DNA from: Hypomesus transpacificus
Lineage: Eukaryota; Chordata; Actinopteri; Osmeriformes; Osmeridae
Direction of reading: 5' to 3'
DNA length: 64,000 nt
NCBI RefSeq assembly: GCF_021917145.1
Contig: NC_061064.1
Location: forward strand, 3,397,137 to 3,461,136
Shown here: positions 14,001 through 31,105 of the stretch, one piece after another
Layout of the letters: every line of letters begins with the position of its first letter
Position numbering within the stretch: the stretch's first letter is position 1
Notes under the pieces: generated by a model
Seen by the model: the letters and a program-made list of their open reading frames with translations, nothing else
Told to the model about the DNA's origin: nothing
Database searches by the model: none
Program-made: the position numbers and the translations under genes

Positions 14001-17000
14001 GTCTATAAAATGATAGTGGTATGGCTGGGCAGTGACTTCTACTAATGGCCTTGTGGTGAAAACAACAACTGCTGGGTTTGCTGATGGTCTGCTTTGGTGC
14101 ACGGTTTTTACTAATTATGATTTTGAGCCAGTGTAAGGGCAAATTACTCCTAAAATAACATTATCCTGTTTAAAGTGCATATGGACCATTAAAAGTTCTA
14201 ATTGAATCCTAAAATGTCCTAACAGTGCTCTAACCCTGTGAAGAGGTTTATGTTTTGATTTGATTAGATTAGTCTGGTCATGTGGTCTGGATGTCTCAGA
14301 CATATAGAAAGGTGAAATTGGACTTCTTTCCGCTGGCACCAAGAAACTAATCAATAATATCAATGATGAAAACCCAACTAACCATTAAGTTATGCTGGAT
14401 TGTTCAGAAAGAAACTATAACAGAATAACAAAATATATAAATAACATCTGGTAACACTTTATTTGTATTTAAAGCCTTTATAAACTATTTGTAGACTAAT
14501 TAACCTTTAACCCCACACAGAAGATTGTTGTTAGTCAGTAATTTATCTCCAAAACTGTTTATACTTGGTTTACAAAAAAAAGTTATTAATATGTTATTCC
14601 CAACATATACGCAGTTAGTATACATTAACGCAACTGCGCAGCAATGGATTGCAAATGTGCAACAAGCATTACTTTCAGAGTAAAACAAGCTGCAAGTTTC
14701 CCAGTGAATATAGAACAAACAAAGACCGTATTGATGACAAATTCAGTCCCCTTACTAACAGTGTTAGCCATGTAATGTTAAGTTTTAAGGCCTTGGACTA
14801 TGTCTTAGCAGGTTCGGGCACAGGCATTGGTATAGGTATCGGTATTGGTGCCGGCGGAAAATCCACTGAAGAAGAAGATAAAGGTGATGGTTGCATGAAG
14901 CACATTTTACCAGAACCAACTGTTGTAAAATGTCAGAAAATTGTAAAGTTTTCTGTAACACAACAGCCATATTGAATAACATTAGATGATGTTGTGCTAA
15001 AACGTTTTTAACAAGAGGAAATGGAAACCATTTTGATAGTGGCTTCCAGAACATAATTTCCACATCGGTGTGCATTGTTGGGGTCAATATTGGGGACTAA
15101 GTGACTTCTACTAATGGCTTTGTGGTTAAAACAACAACTCCTGGGTTTTGTTGATGGTCTGCTTTGGTGCACGGTTTTTACTAATTATGATTTTGAGCCA
15201 GTAAAAAGAGAAATGACTCCTAAGATAACATTATCCTGTTTAAAGTGCATATGGTCCATTAAAACTTTCTAATTGAATCCTAAATGTCCTAACAGTGCTC
15301 TAACCCTGTGAAAAGGTTAGTGTTTTGATTTGATTAGATTAGTCTGGTCATGTGGTCTGGCTGTCTCAGACATATAGAAAGGTGAAATTGGACTTCTTTC
15401 CGCTGGCACCAAGAAACTAATCAATAATATAGTCAACAATAATGAAGGCCAAACTAACAATTGAGTTATGCTGCCCCTGACGGATTGTTCATAAAGAAAC
15501 TATAACACTTTACCAGAGTAACAAAATATATAAATAACATCTGGTAACACAATTTTAATTTAAAGCCTTTATAAACTATTTGTAGAGTAATTAACTTTTA
15601 ACCCCACACAGAAGATTGTTTTTGGTTAGTCATTTATCTCCAAAATGGTTTATACATAGTTTACAAAGAATAGTTATTAATACATAATTCCTAACACATA
15701 AGCAATTAGTATACATCAACGCTACTGTGCAGCAATGGATTGCAAATGTGCAACACGCATTACTTTCAGAGTAAAACAAGCTGCAAGTTTCCCAGTGAAT
15801 ATAAAACAAACAAAGACAGCATTGATGACAAATCCAGTCCCGTTACTAACAGTGTTAGCCAGGTAATGATAAGTTTTAAGGCCTTGGACTATGTCTTAGC
15901 AGGTTCGGGCACAAGCATTGGTATAGGTATCGGTATTGGTGCCGGCGGAAAAACCACTGAAGAAGAAGATAAAGGTGATGGTTGCATGAAGCACATTTTA
16001 CCAGAACCAACTGTTGTAAATGTCAGAAAATTGTAAAGTTTTCTGTAAAACAGCAGCCATATTGAATAACATTAGATGATGCTGTGCTAAAACGTTTTTA
16101 ACAAGAGGAAATGGAAACCATTTTGACGGTGGCTTCCAGAACATAATTTCCACATCGGTGTGCATTGTTGGGGTCAATATTGGGGACTAAGTGACTTCTA
16201 CTAATGGCCTTGTGATGAAAACAACAACTGCTGGGTTTGCTGATGGTCTGCTTTGGTGCACGGTTTTTGCTAATTATGATTTTGAGCCAGTATAAAGACA
16301 AATTACTCCTAAAATAACATTATCCTGTTTGAAGTGCATATGGTCCATGAAAACATTCTAATTGAATCCTAAATGTCTTAACAGTGCTCTAACCCTGTGA
16401 AAGGGTTAATGTTTTGATTTGATTAGTCTGGTCATGTGGTCTGGCTGTCTCAGACATATAGAAAGGTGAAATTGGACTTCTTTCCGCTGGCACCAAGAAA
16501 CTAATCAATAATATCAATAATGAAGACCAAACTAACAATTAAGTTATGCTGCCCCTGACGGATTGTTCAGAAAGAAACTATAACACTTTACCAGAGTAAC
16601 AAAATATATAAATAACATCTGGTAACACTTTTTAGTTATTTAAAGCCTTTATAAACTATTTGTAGACAAATTAACCTTTAACCCCACACAGAAGATTGTG
16701 GTTAGTTAGTAATTTATCTCCAAAACTTTTTATACATAGTTTATAAATAATATTTATTAATACGTAATTCCCAACACATAATTAATTAGTACACCTCAAC
16801 GCAACTGTGCAGCAATGGATTGCAAATGTTCAACAATCATTACTTTCAGAGTAAATCTAGCTGCAAGTTTCCCAGTGAATATAGAACAAACAAAGACAGT
16901 ATTGATGACAAATTCAGTCCCCTTACTAACAGTGTTAGTCAGGCAATGTTAAGTTTTAAGCCCTTGGACTATGTCTTAGCAGGTTCGGGCACAGGCATTG

Positions 17001-20000
17001 GTATAGGTATCGGTATTGGTGCTGGCGGAAAATCCACTGAAGAAAAAGATAAAGGTGATGGTTGCATGAAGCACATTTTACCAGAACAAACTGTTGTAAA
17101 ATGTCAGAAAATGTAAAGGTTTTCTGTAGAACAGCAGCCATAGTGAATACCATTAGTTGATGCTGTGCTAAAAAGTTTTTAAGATGAGGAAATGGAAACT
17201 ATTGTGAAGGTGGCTTCGAGAACAATTTCCACATCAGTGTGCATTGTTGGGGTCAATATTGGGGACTAAGTTAATTTGAATGATTTGTTTTTGCAGGCGC
17301 TTCACTTGGAGACATTGCTGGTGGGCTTCCTGGAGCCAAACCTCTAAAGCCTCCAGGTAACATAAAGAATGAACAGGCTCCGAATGGATGGTGTTTGGGC
17401 TGTGTTCTCCTAAGTTATGCTGGTGCTCAGGTGTGCTGCCTACCCATAGGTGTCCCAAGAGGAGACACACCTGGTGAAGGAGATGGTGAAGGTGCAGGAG
17501 TCATCGAAGGAGGTCCAGGGGGTGTAGGAGGAGGACCAGGAGGAGTTGGAGGTGGACCAGGAGGAGTTGGAGGTGGACCAGGAGGAGTTGGAGGTGGACC
17601 AGGAGGAGTTGGAGGTGGACCAGGAAGTGTGGGAGGTGGTCCAAGTGGAGCTGGAGGAGTAGGAGGAGGACAAAATGTCACCATAAAACCACCCAAGGGT
17701 ACTTGTCATAATACATTTAACATTACATACTAGCTATGTGGCTAGAATTTGGCCCAGTCTCTGATGCGATTATGATAAAGGTAACCATAATTAAAATGAG
17801 GATCATTATGTCTTGTGTCTGCACCTCCAGGATATGGCCCTGATGGGGCTGGCAGCCTGGGTGCTGGAGGAGTGGGAGGAGGTCCAGGAGGAGTTGGGGG
17901 TGGTCCTGGAGGAGTTGGGGGAGGTCCTGGAGGAGTTGGGGGAGGTCCTGGAGGAGTTGGGGGTGGTCCAGGTACAGGAGTGACCGGAGGGACGGGTCTT
18001 GGCCCTGGGGGCGCTGGTGGTGTAGGAACTGGAACCCCCAAACCTGGCAAAAGTGAGCTACATTTTTTGTCAGTAGTTACATATTTTAGCTGTTTATACT
18101 GCCAGTTACAACTAACTGACAAGGATTTATCTTGCTATCAATGCAGGCTATGGAGGAGCTGGGGCCGTCCTACCCGGTGGTGGTATGTATATTTTTTATC
18201 TTGCCTGCCCAAATGCTTCAATCAGTTCAACGGTCAACCCCCAAAAAGTTCTCTTTTTATATTACGAAAATTTAACAACAAAGCTTGTTTCTTAGGTTTA
18301 CGTTATCCGACGGGAGCTGGAGTGGGACAGGGATCGGGAAAGCCAGGCAAAGGTACATTTACACATTCTCTATGTTTTTTTTACAGTTACATTGTTATGT
18401 ATCTACTGACTGGATATCAAACATATGTTTGGAGAAAACAATTTAGCCAAGTAAAGTTAATGATAACATTTCTCTTGTACTTAGGATATGGGGTTCCTGG
18501 CCAGTTTGGAGGGGGAAGGGGAGGGGTCGGGCCAGGGGGCTTTGGTGCTGGTCCTGGGGGCTATGGACCAGGTGGGGCTGGAACTGGTCCTGGGGGCTAT
18601 GGACCAGGTGGGGCTGGTGCTGGTCCAGGGGGCTATGGACCAGGTGGGGCTGGAACTGGTGCTGGGGGCTATGGACCAGGTGGGGCTGGAACTGGTCCTG
18701 GGGGCTATGGACCAGGTGGGGCTGGTGCTGGTCCAGGGGGCTATGGACCAGGTGGGGCTGGAACTGGTGCTGGGGGCTATGGACCAGGTGGGGCTGGAAC
18801 TGGTCCAGGGGGCTATGGAGCTGGGCCTGGGGGCTATGGACCAGGTGGGGCTGGTGCTGGTCCAGGGGGCTACGGACCAGGTGGGGCTGGAACTGGTCCT
18901 GGGGGCTATGGACCAGGTGGGGCTGGTGCTGGTCCAGGGGGCTATGGACCAGGTGGGGCTGGAACTGGTGCTGGGGGCTATGGACCAGGTGGGGCTGGAA
19001 CTGGTCCAGGGGGCTATGGAGCTGGGCCTGGGGGCTATGGACCAGGTGGGGCTGGTGCTGGTCCAGGGGGCTACGGACCAGGTGGGGCTGGTGCTGGTCG
19101 AGGGGGCTACGGACCAGGTGGGGCTGGAGCTGTACCAGGGGCCTATGGAGTTGGCCCAGGGGGCTATGGAGCTGGTCCTGGAGGATACGGAAGCAAACCA
19201 AGCAAGAGGGGTGGTGCTGGAGGTGCTCTAGGTGGAGCTGGCAGTCTCGGGGCTGGAGGACTAGGAACAGGACCAGGAGGACTTGGCAGAGGCCTCGGAG
19301 GAGGCCAAGGAGGGGGTCTAGGAGGTGGTCCAGGTAGCTATGGACCTGGTGGAGCTGGTGCTGGAGGAGGTCCAGGGGGAGCAGGTCCTGGAGGCTTTGG
19401 TGGAGCTGGGGCTGGTGGTGAGTTCCACCTCAAACTATATACTTTATCATTGTTTGAAATCAGCCTTAGTATTTTATCAAAGTACATACAACATTTACCT
19501 TTTTTCAGGTCCCAGATATCCAACTGGTGCAGGAACAGCGACAGGCACTGGAAAACCATCCAAAGGTATTTCACAATAGATTACACAGTTTATTTCCTTA
19601 AAGGGTATGATATGGTCTTAATATTTACACTAAGCTTATTCATCTTACCCTTCCAGGCTATGGGGGAGCTGGTGGCAGTGCTGGAGTTGGACCAGGTGGC
19701 TATGGACCAGGTGGTTATGGACCAGGTGGTGCTGGAGCAGGACCAGGTGGCTACGGACCAGGTGGTGCCGGAGCAGGACCAGGTGGTTATGGACCAGGTG
19801 GAGCTGGAATGGGAGCAAGAAAACCAGCTAAATCAGGTCCATACACAGTGATGGGTCACACCAGAATCTGTAAACAATAAAGCTCATCCAACTCAGAATT
19901 CACCTATATACGAACATAACTGTTAAAAAATGCAACAAAAAAAAAATAGTACTATTTCACCTACTTATTTTACCCTTCTCTTCTTCCATACTTCTAGGTT

Positions 20001-21761
20001 ATGGCTCCTTGGGCGGTGCGGGTTATGGACCAGGTGAGGAAGAAGTCAAGCTTTGACAGCCTGTGCACATCATGAGTGCATGTTCAGGCATATTTATACT
20101 CCATTACATATCCATCTCACATCCAGTAAAAGACCTAGACTCTAACACACCTGTACCTGTCCCCCAGGTGGAGGAGCAGGGGCGGGACCAGGAGCAGGAA
20201 CAGGGGGCCTAGGTGAGCTGTTGCCCCCAAAGTTTACCTTTCCAACAGGGGTACCTGGGGTGTAGTTGTAGCAGGTGTTAATGCTCCGCTATGAAGCCTC
20301 TGACTGAATGTAGACTAGGATAGGCTTCTAGTTAATGTGTCCTCTTTACAGGGTATGGCTCCCTGGGTGGAGCTGGATACAGACCAGGTGAGAGGGATCA
20401 AGTAACTCCTCTAGCACTAGATGTCAATGTTGCAGTACCAGCACTCTAGGCCCACATACACTTATGTATGTTTGCAGCACGCTCACACCTGCGCACATTA
20501 TTCGGTCAACCACAGATCGGCGTAGCTGAGTGTGCAATTGTTTGGCTAACCTTGGACACCAGTCTTGGTTGTTGAGAAGCTCTCCAGTATTGTTCTTTGT
20601 TCCAGTGTTTCGAGTAGCCATCCTTGATACCCAACATGTTTTTTGCTTGTTCTTCAGGTGGAGGACCAGGAGGAGTGCCTGGTGCAGGAACTGCAGGGGG
20701 AGTAGGAGGTGACCCAGGCCGGTTACCAGGTGAGCTGGAGAATCTCTATTCAACATCTCGCTAGTTGTGCTGATGGAGGATTTGAGTTTCTGTGTGGTCC
20801 CGACTACAATGTGTCTGTTCTGCAGGAGGGGGTACTGGCTATGGTGGTGGCGGTCCTGGTGGTGCTGGTCCTGGATATCCAGGTAACACATCACTACCTC
20901 TCTTGCTTTTGATGTTCATCTGAAAAGATAAATTCCTTCACTATGTAACGTGCAGTGAACAGAGCATCACTAGCAAAACAAAAAACTAATATGAACAGTA
21001 CAATACAGATTTACTTAAACGTTAAGAGTCCCTATTCACACATCATGTTATGGGGAAGGTTTTTGTCTGCAGTGTCATGGCCCTACTTGTTGATATTTTA
21101 ACGTTTTCTTTCATCCAGTTGTGGAGGTAGATGCCTGTGTATGATCACATGAAGGACTATCAGTTTTTTATTATGAGTAATCTGGGTTGGTCTCTTTCAG
21201 GTTCTCTAGGATACGGAGCAGGAGGACAGAAATGTAAGCATACTCTCCTCTGGCATCAACATCACAGCACACATGGTGCAATTAATTACAGTCATGACCA
21301 CACACACCCCACACACACACACACACATACACACTCACCACATGTTATTCTAGGTTGACTCCTTCCACTCTTTCTCTCTCTTCAAATTAATATCCCAATT
21401 ACTTATAGAAATAAGAATGTTTCAGCCCATTTGTTCATGTCTGTTCCTGTGGTAACTAGGGCTTCCTGCAACATTTTCATATGTCAAAACACACTAAACA
21501 TAAGGTCACAGTTTAAAACAGCTTATCCCATTCTCTCCTCCAGCCAAGGCAGCAAAAGCAGCCAAGTATGCTGCCATGCAGGGCTTCCTGGGAGCAGGGG
21601 GCTACAGAGGTAAACCAGCGCACCGACTTATGTGATATTATCATGTAGTCACAGGAAAGTGCCTCAAAGAGGTATTACTGACACTAACACACAGTCTTCG
21701 CTCATGTCTGGCAGGGGGTGCTGGATGCCAGGGAAAATACTGTGGCAGGAAGAGGAAGTGA
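1..21761 (+). CDS. eln: Tropoelastin (elastin), 3' part of the gene, about 65 exons visible
   Basis: Elastin is the secreted monomer of elastic fibres; lysyl oxidase cross-links its lysines in the matrix of arteries and, in fish, the bulbus arteriosus. The window opens inside a hydrophobic exon, so signal peptide and start are missing. Hydrophobic exons rich in GPGGAG, GYGPGG and GVGGG alternate with short lysine exons such as GYDADAKARKYG (KA type) and AQKPPKTG or GAGGKPQKTG (KP type), the classical alternating design. The last exon carries two cysteines and a basic end, GCQGKYCGRKRK, matching the family's C-terminal signature. Nearly every exon I could bound begins and ends in phase 1, so losing or duplicating exons keeps frame. 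Visible coding length is about 8.8 kb, roughly 2,940 residues, against fewer than 800 in human. limk1 lies downstream, as in tetrapods. I cannot tell elna from elnb. Exon groups are listed separately. Confidence 0.95.
1168..1281. repeat. (CA)n microsatellite in an elastin intron
   Basis: Two long CA runs separated by CTCACTCACTCCC near 1225-1236. They lie in the 1.9-kb intron between the exons at 556-630 and 2520-2840. I see no other feature in that intron; scattered open frames there lack coding character. Confidence 0.95.
2520..2840 (+). repeat. 30-bp coding minisatellite inside an elastin exon
   Basis: About nine tandem copies of a 30-bp unit containing GAGTACGAGGAGCAGGGGG and GTGTGGGTGGAG. 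The main variants are a GGCCTCGGAGCAGG replacement and a few copies with GGTGGTG for GGGGGTG. In the elastin frame each unit gives GGVGGGVRGA, adding an arginine every ten residues. Confidence 0.9.
5137..10027 (+). CDS. eln: Elastin exon group 2: amplified hydrophobic plus KA cross-link cassettes
   Basis: Seven 33-bp lysine exons (5137-5169, 5887-5919, 6589-6621, 7347-7379, 8192-8224, 8872-8904, 9747-9779) code GYxxxAKARKYG. Each is followed by a hydrophobic exon: 5286-5789, 6004-6480, 6723-7238, 7481-8083, 8326-8763, 9006-9647 and 9896 to about 10027. From 6004 on, each hydrophobic exon opens with the same block, GMLSGALGVPGGGQGAG, then runs of the 15-residue unit GYGPGGAGTGPGGAG. Lysine pairs are spaced K-A-R-K rather than the mammalian KAAK. 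Exon lengths differ by whole repeat units. The end of the last exon is unresolved: the GTGTTG donor at 10028 is weak and later donors are possible. Confidence 0.85.
5887..9895 (+). repeat. Tandem array of elastin exon-intron cassettes, about 0.7-0.9 kb each
   Basis: The unit is a 33-bp KA exon, a short intron, a hydrophobic exon and a second short intron. Hydrophobic exons start at 6004, 6723, 7481, 8326, 9006 and 9896, giving spacings of 719, 758, 845, 680 and 890 bp. The introns are nearly identical between units: the one after each hydrophobic exon begins GTACTTT and carries the same CTGTAGAGGTATGTTA block and ATGTTCTGTGTTACAG acceptor in four units. The last unit (after 9647) has diverged introns. 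Similarity extends through introns, so these are duplications of genomic DNA, not selection on the protein alone. Confidence 0.92.
10134..12432 (+). CDS. eln: Elastin exon group 3 (mixed hydrophobic and lysine exons)
   Basis: Exons: 10134-10166 (GYPGGSKSQKYG), 10298-10546, 10641-10673 (GYGPRSKAAKYG), 10788-10862, 10960-10980, 11057-11122, 11242-11280 (GAGSKAAKYG), 11376-11543 (a GAGAGTGAG run), 11735-11836, 11997-12053 (GKEGKDGDGAAG, unusually charged), 12157-12213 and 12331-12432. All lengths are multiples of three and all join in phase 1. The exon ending at 10862 is followed by GCAAGT, the consensus of a GC-AG intron. The 21-bp exon at 10960-10980 is the only acceptor choice that keeps the frame. 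The acceptor at 12331 has a weak pyrimidine tract. Confidence 0.75.
13050..13965 (+). CDS. eln: Elastin exon group 4: micro-exons and a GIGIG exon
   Basis: Candidate exons 13050-13076, 13184-13213, 13301-13315, 13434-13457 and 13587-13595 are 27, 30, 15, 24 and 9 bp. Each has an AG acceptor, a GT donor and phase 1-1, coding short peptides such as IGAGVVQPSG, AGTGVG and AGAGVPSGG. The 9-bp one may instead extend to a later GT. Exon 13792-13965 codes a run of GIGIG, GVGFG and GYGSG motifs ending GSGGKDGGGG. Hydrophobicity comes from Ile and Val rather than the Pro/Ala of the preceding exons. The shortest exons rest only on splice sites and frame. Confidence 0.6.
14031..17270 (+). repeat. Three tandem copies of a 1.08-kb unit, each carrying one elastin exon
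   Basis: The units run about 14,031-15,102, 15,103-16,192 and 16,193-17,270. Each contains, in the same order, GTGACTTCTACTAATGGC, a block with TTTCCGCTGGCACCAAGAA, CCCCACACAGAAGATTGT, AGCAATGGATTGCAAATGT, the 72-bp exon, and CACATCGGTGTGCATTGTTG or a one-base variant. By eye the copies differ by scattered substitutions and small indels, suggesting recent duplication. The unit is almost all intron, with one exon per copy. Confidence 0.92.
14812..17054 (+). CDS. eln: Elastin exon group 5: triplicated acidic GIGIG exon
   Basis: Three 72-bp exons at 14812-14883, 15903-15974 and 16983-17054 each follow a TTAGCAG acceptor and end at AAAG|GTGATG. They code GSGTGIGIGIGIGAGGK followed by a charged end: STEEEDKG in copy 1, TTEEEDKG in copy 2 and STEEKDKG in copy 3. 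Copy 2 also has S for G in the first motif. All are phase 1-1, so each can be included or skipped without breaking frame. The acidic cluster next to a lysine is unusual for elastin. Open frames extend upstream through the intron, but the acceptor and phase fit only the short exon. Confidence 0.8.
17297..21761 (+). CDS. eln: Elastin exon group 6 and C-terminus
   Basis: Exons: 17297-17356 (GAKPLKPPG), 17450-17698, 17831-18052 (TPKPGKS), 18147-18182, 18296-18352 (GSGKPGKG), 18485-19417, 19509-19565 (GTGKPSKG), 19657-19836 (GARKPAKSG), 19998-20033, 20168-20212, 20352-20387, 20658-20729, 20826-20882, 21201-21233, 21544-21609 (KAAKAAKYAAM) and 21715-21761 (final). The 933-bp exon codes 311 residues of GYGPGGAGTGPG/GAGAGPG repeat and is the longest in the window. 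The penultimate exon is the only classical KAAKAAKY domain here. The final exon codes GGAGCQGKYCGRKRK and the TGA at 21759-21761; its cysteine pair and basic end are, in the family, the site that docks on microfibrils and integrins. Confidence 0.9.
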
Positions 21762-22835
21762 GAGACCAACAGAAGGAAGTGAACTCATTAAAAAGTGGTG
21801 CTACTGCCTGATCCCGAATGTACTTTTTTTTTAACTTGCCTTGGAAGCTACTGCTTCGTTTGTACACGAGATATGAACGCAAATTTATAGAGTTTGACCT
21901 ACTGTACCAAAGTTTTTGTTATTTCAATGTGCATTGTCACTCACTTTAACTTGTTCAGCTACTAGCCCACACCATGAATCCTGCTTGTGTAAAACACTGA
22001 TACAGAGGACCTCTACAAGGAACGTCCCTAAACCTGTCTGTATAGTATGCTGGCACTTACAACCTTTGCTGAGGCTTAGACACCTGGGCTATATTTACAG
22101 GATGGCTTCAGGTGCACAAGCTGCATTGGTTTTTCTTAAAACCTTTGATTTTAAATGAGTGTCACATGTTTGTGTGTGCTTAAATCTGTCCCATGGTTTC
22201 CAGAGACAAAGGCTGCTGGTTTAGTAGAACTGTGAAATAGAAATCAGGATATATCTGAAGAGTAGTGCTTCGGCTACTGTTTTAGATGTATTTGAAGATC
22301 TCTCAACCTTCAAAAGCAGTGTTAGTCTGGAGCAACTCTTCTATTTAAGATAATCATCTTGCATCAGCACCGTCTAAAAATATGGAAACTTATCATCCCT
22401 TAAGCTTTTGGCAAAGGTTATATTAGGATCTTTTGAAGTCATCTGTAGTGCCTTTACAGAATATATTTCAAGCCATTTGATACTGGCATCATGTGAATGG
22501 CTATGTTAGACCAAGTGAAATAGTATCAGTGTCTAAAAACATATATTGGTGTTTGGGCAACCATATGGGTTTAGTTTATGTGTCTGAAAATGTGCATGTG
22601 TCATGTCTCTTGTTTATGCAACACTGAGGATATGATTATGATGACGTTTGCCTTGTACATTAGCAGTTCATTAAAGATAAATGTTTGGTAACATTATGAT
22701 GACGCTCACCACAAGCTAGGTATCAAAGCTCTACTGAGGTCAGCATCGGATTTCTGATTGTTTTACCTCCACTGATGCTTGTTTTATTCACTCTGAACTT
22801 GACAGTTCATGTTTACTTAGCTTTTTAAATTATGA

Positions 22836-22841
22836 AATAAA
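22836..22841 (+). terminator. Likely polyadenylation signal of elastin
   Basis: AATAAA about 1.07 kb after the stop codon, in AT-rich DNA without coding character. ATTAAA motifs near 22669 and 23181 are alternatives. The stretch 21,762-22,860 is best read as elastin 3' UTR. Confidence 0.6.
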
Positions 22842-22859
22842 CCAAAGAAATTACAATTT

Positions 22860-24385
22860 GCCATTTAATCTCTGTGCAGGATTGTATGTGCGTTAAGAAT
22901 ACGTATTGTGTGTATGTCTGAATTGTAAAATCTTTTCAGTCAAGTGCATTATTTTGTGCTTTGTTTTTTAATTCTCTCTGACACCAATATTACCTGTGAT
23001 GTCAATTTGAATTAAGTGTCTGAGTTTGACACAGTTTTGGGCTTACCCTTGTGTTTATATCGTTAAGCCCTGTCAAGAATAATCAGTGTTTTTGACATCT
23101 GTTGTTGTTTTAATCTGATTTTTTAAGAGATAACAATGCACCTTTTTAACAGAAGACGGTTTGTAAGACTTTCTTTCATAATTAAAGAAATGACCAGAGC
23201 ACTGTTTGATGACTATTACTTTAAGTTTAGTCAGTATAACACATTATATCTTTTACCAGAACATTTCTACCAGTGTAAAAGTTGAAATACCAGTACCAGT
23301 TGAAATAATGAACTACAAATACATTCACTGTCACCATTACAAATAATACAATAACCCCACAGAAGTGAGAACGAAAGGCAGGGTACAAATAAGGGGATTG
23401 GCTGTTGTGCCATACCATTTTAGACTCTCTTCAGCAAGCTGAAATAGATAGCCCTTTTTCTCTCTCTCGAGTCTTCGACCTTCTGGCCTCAGCATGCTGA
23501 CATTCTGTATTCGTGAGATACAGTTTGGCTCCTGACATAGTATACCGCTCTAATGAATTACAACCTGGGTCTATACTTAGATGCACAGGTCTATAAGAAT
23601 TTCCGCTGCTGGAAAAATAACTACATCTATTTCAATAAGGAGTGTGCAGTAGCATAAAAACATCCATAAAGATTTTGCACATAAAATGCTCCCCCATTCT
23701 GTTGGGGTAGGAATTCTGGCCTCCTTTGCTTTGCCAGCATTTCCTCTGCAGTCTGAATAGAGTGTGTTGGACCAGCACTAGGACAGTGCAGGAACTGGGG
23801 CATTCATAAAGAGATTATGCGTGTGCATGTGCTGATTGGTACAGGACCAATTTATGTTTGGAGCCTGATTTGGTTTTTAGTTTTTAAAAAAGAAAAGAAA
23901 AACACACAGCCAGTTTATCTGCAGTATAATTTTGAATTTGTGTGCATCTCTGTAGCATGAAGTCTCACAAGCTATTTGAATGAGAAAGGAGTGTAACTCT
24001 ATCTCCTTCTGGTGAAGGTCTACATACTGAAAGTTGTTGGAGGAGGAGTGTGGTGAGGGTGTCCGTGATAGGTTGTGTGTCTGTGGCCAGCAGAGGGGGC
24101 CGGGTGGATCAGGGCTTTTACTGGGTCAGGGCTTTTTTCTCACAAGCAGACACAGACAGCGGAGAGGGAGTTCGGAGCACAGGAAATGCCTGAGCGAATG
24201 GGGAAAACACACAGCTTACTAGTACTGGTGTGTCAGAGAGAACACACACACACACAATCAGCCATACAGTACCAAACAGCAAGTTCTCCTCTGCTCTGTT
24301 GTTTTTCCCTGTCTAACTGGTCTACTGAAGGTGCGGAAGGATTGTTGTGAGTGACAGCTGTCTGTAGGAAGAGGGTCTGAGCGGA
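22860..24385. other. Intergenic region between elastin and limk1
   Basis: About 1.5 kb of AT-rich sequence with no convincing gene, repeat or RNA. A short (CA)n run near 24,241 precedes the putative limk1 first exon. The limk1 promoter is expected here but no clear core element is visible. Confidence 0.5.
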
Positions 24386-24392
24386 ATGTCAC

Positions 24393-31105
<6,713 letters not shown>

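Noticed and set aside
14649-17116. Repeated 98-108-residue frames (MQMCNxHYFQS start) in the three 1.08-kb units, as possible small genes
   Set aside because: Only the GSGTGIGIG part is bounded by splice sites in the elastin phase. The upstream part is intron carried along by the triplication.
18443-19201. Long antisense open frame (252 residues, His/Gln/Leu/Pro-rich) opposite the large elastin exon, with similar ones at 6010-6492, 6729-7250, 7487-8095, 8332-8775 and 9012-9719
   Set aside because: Repeat units in multiples of three without stops keep all six frames open. The protein is just the complement of the GPGGAG repeat, with no start context or splice logic of its own.
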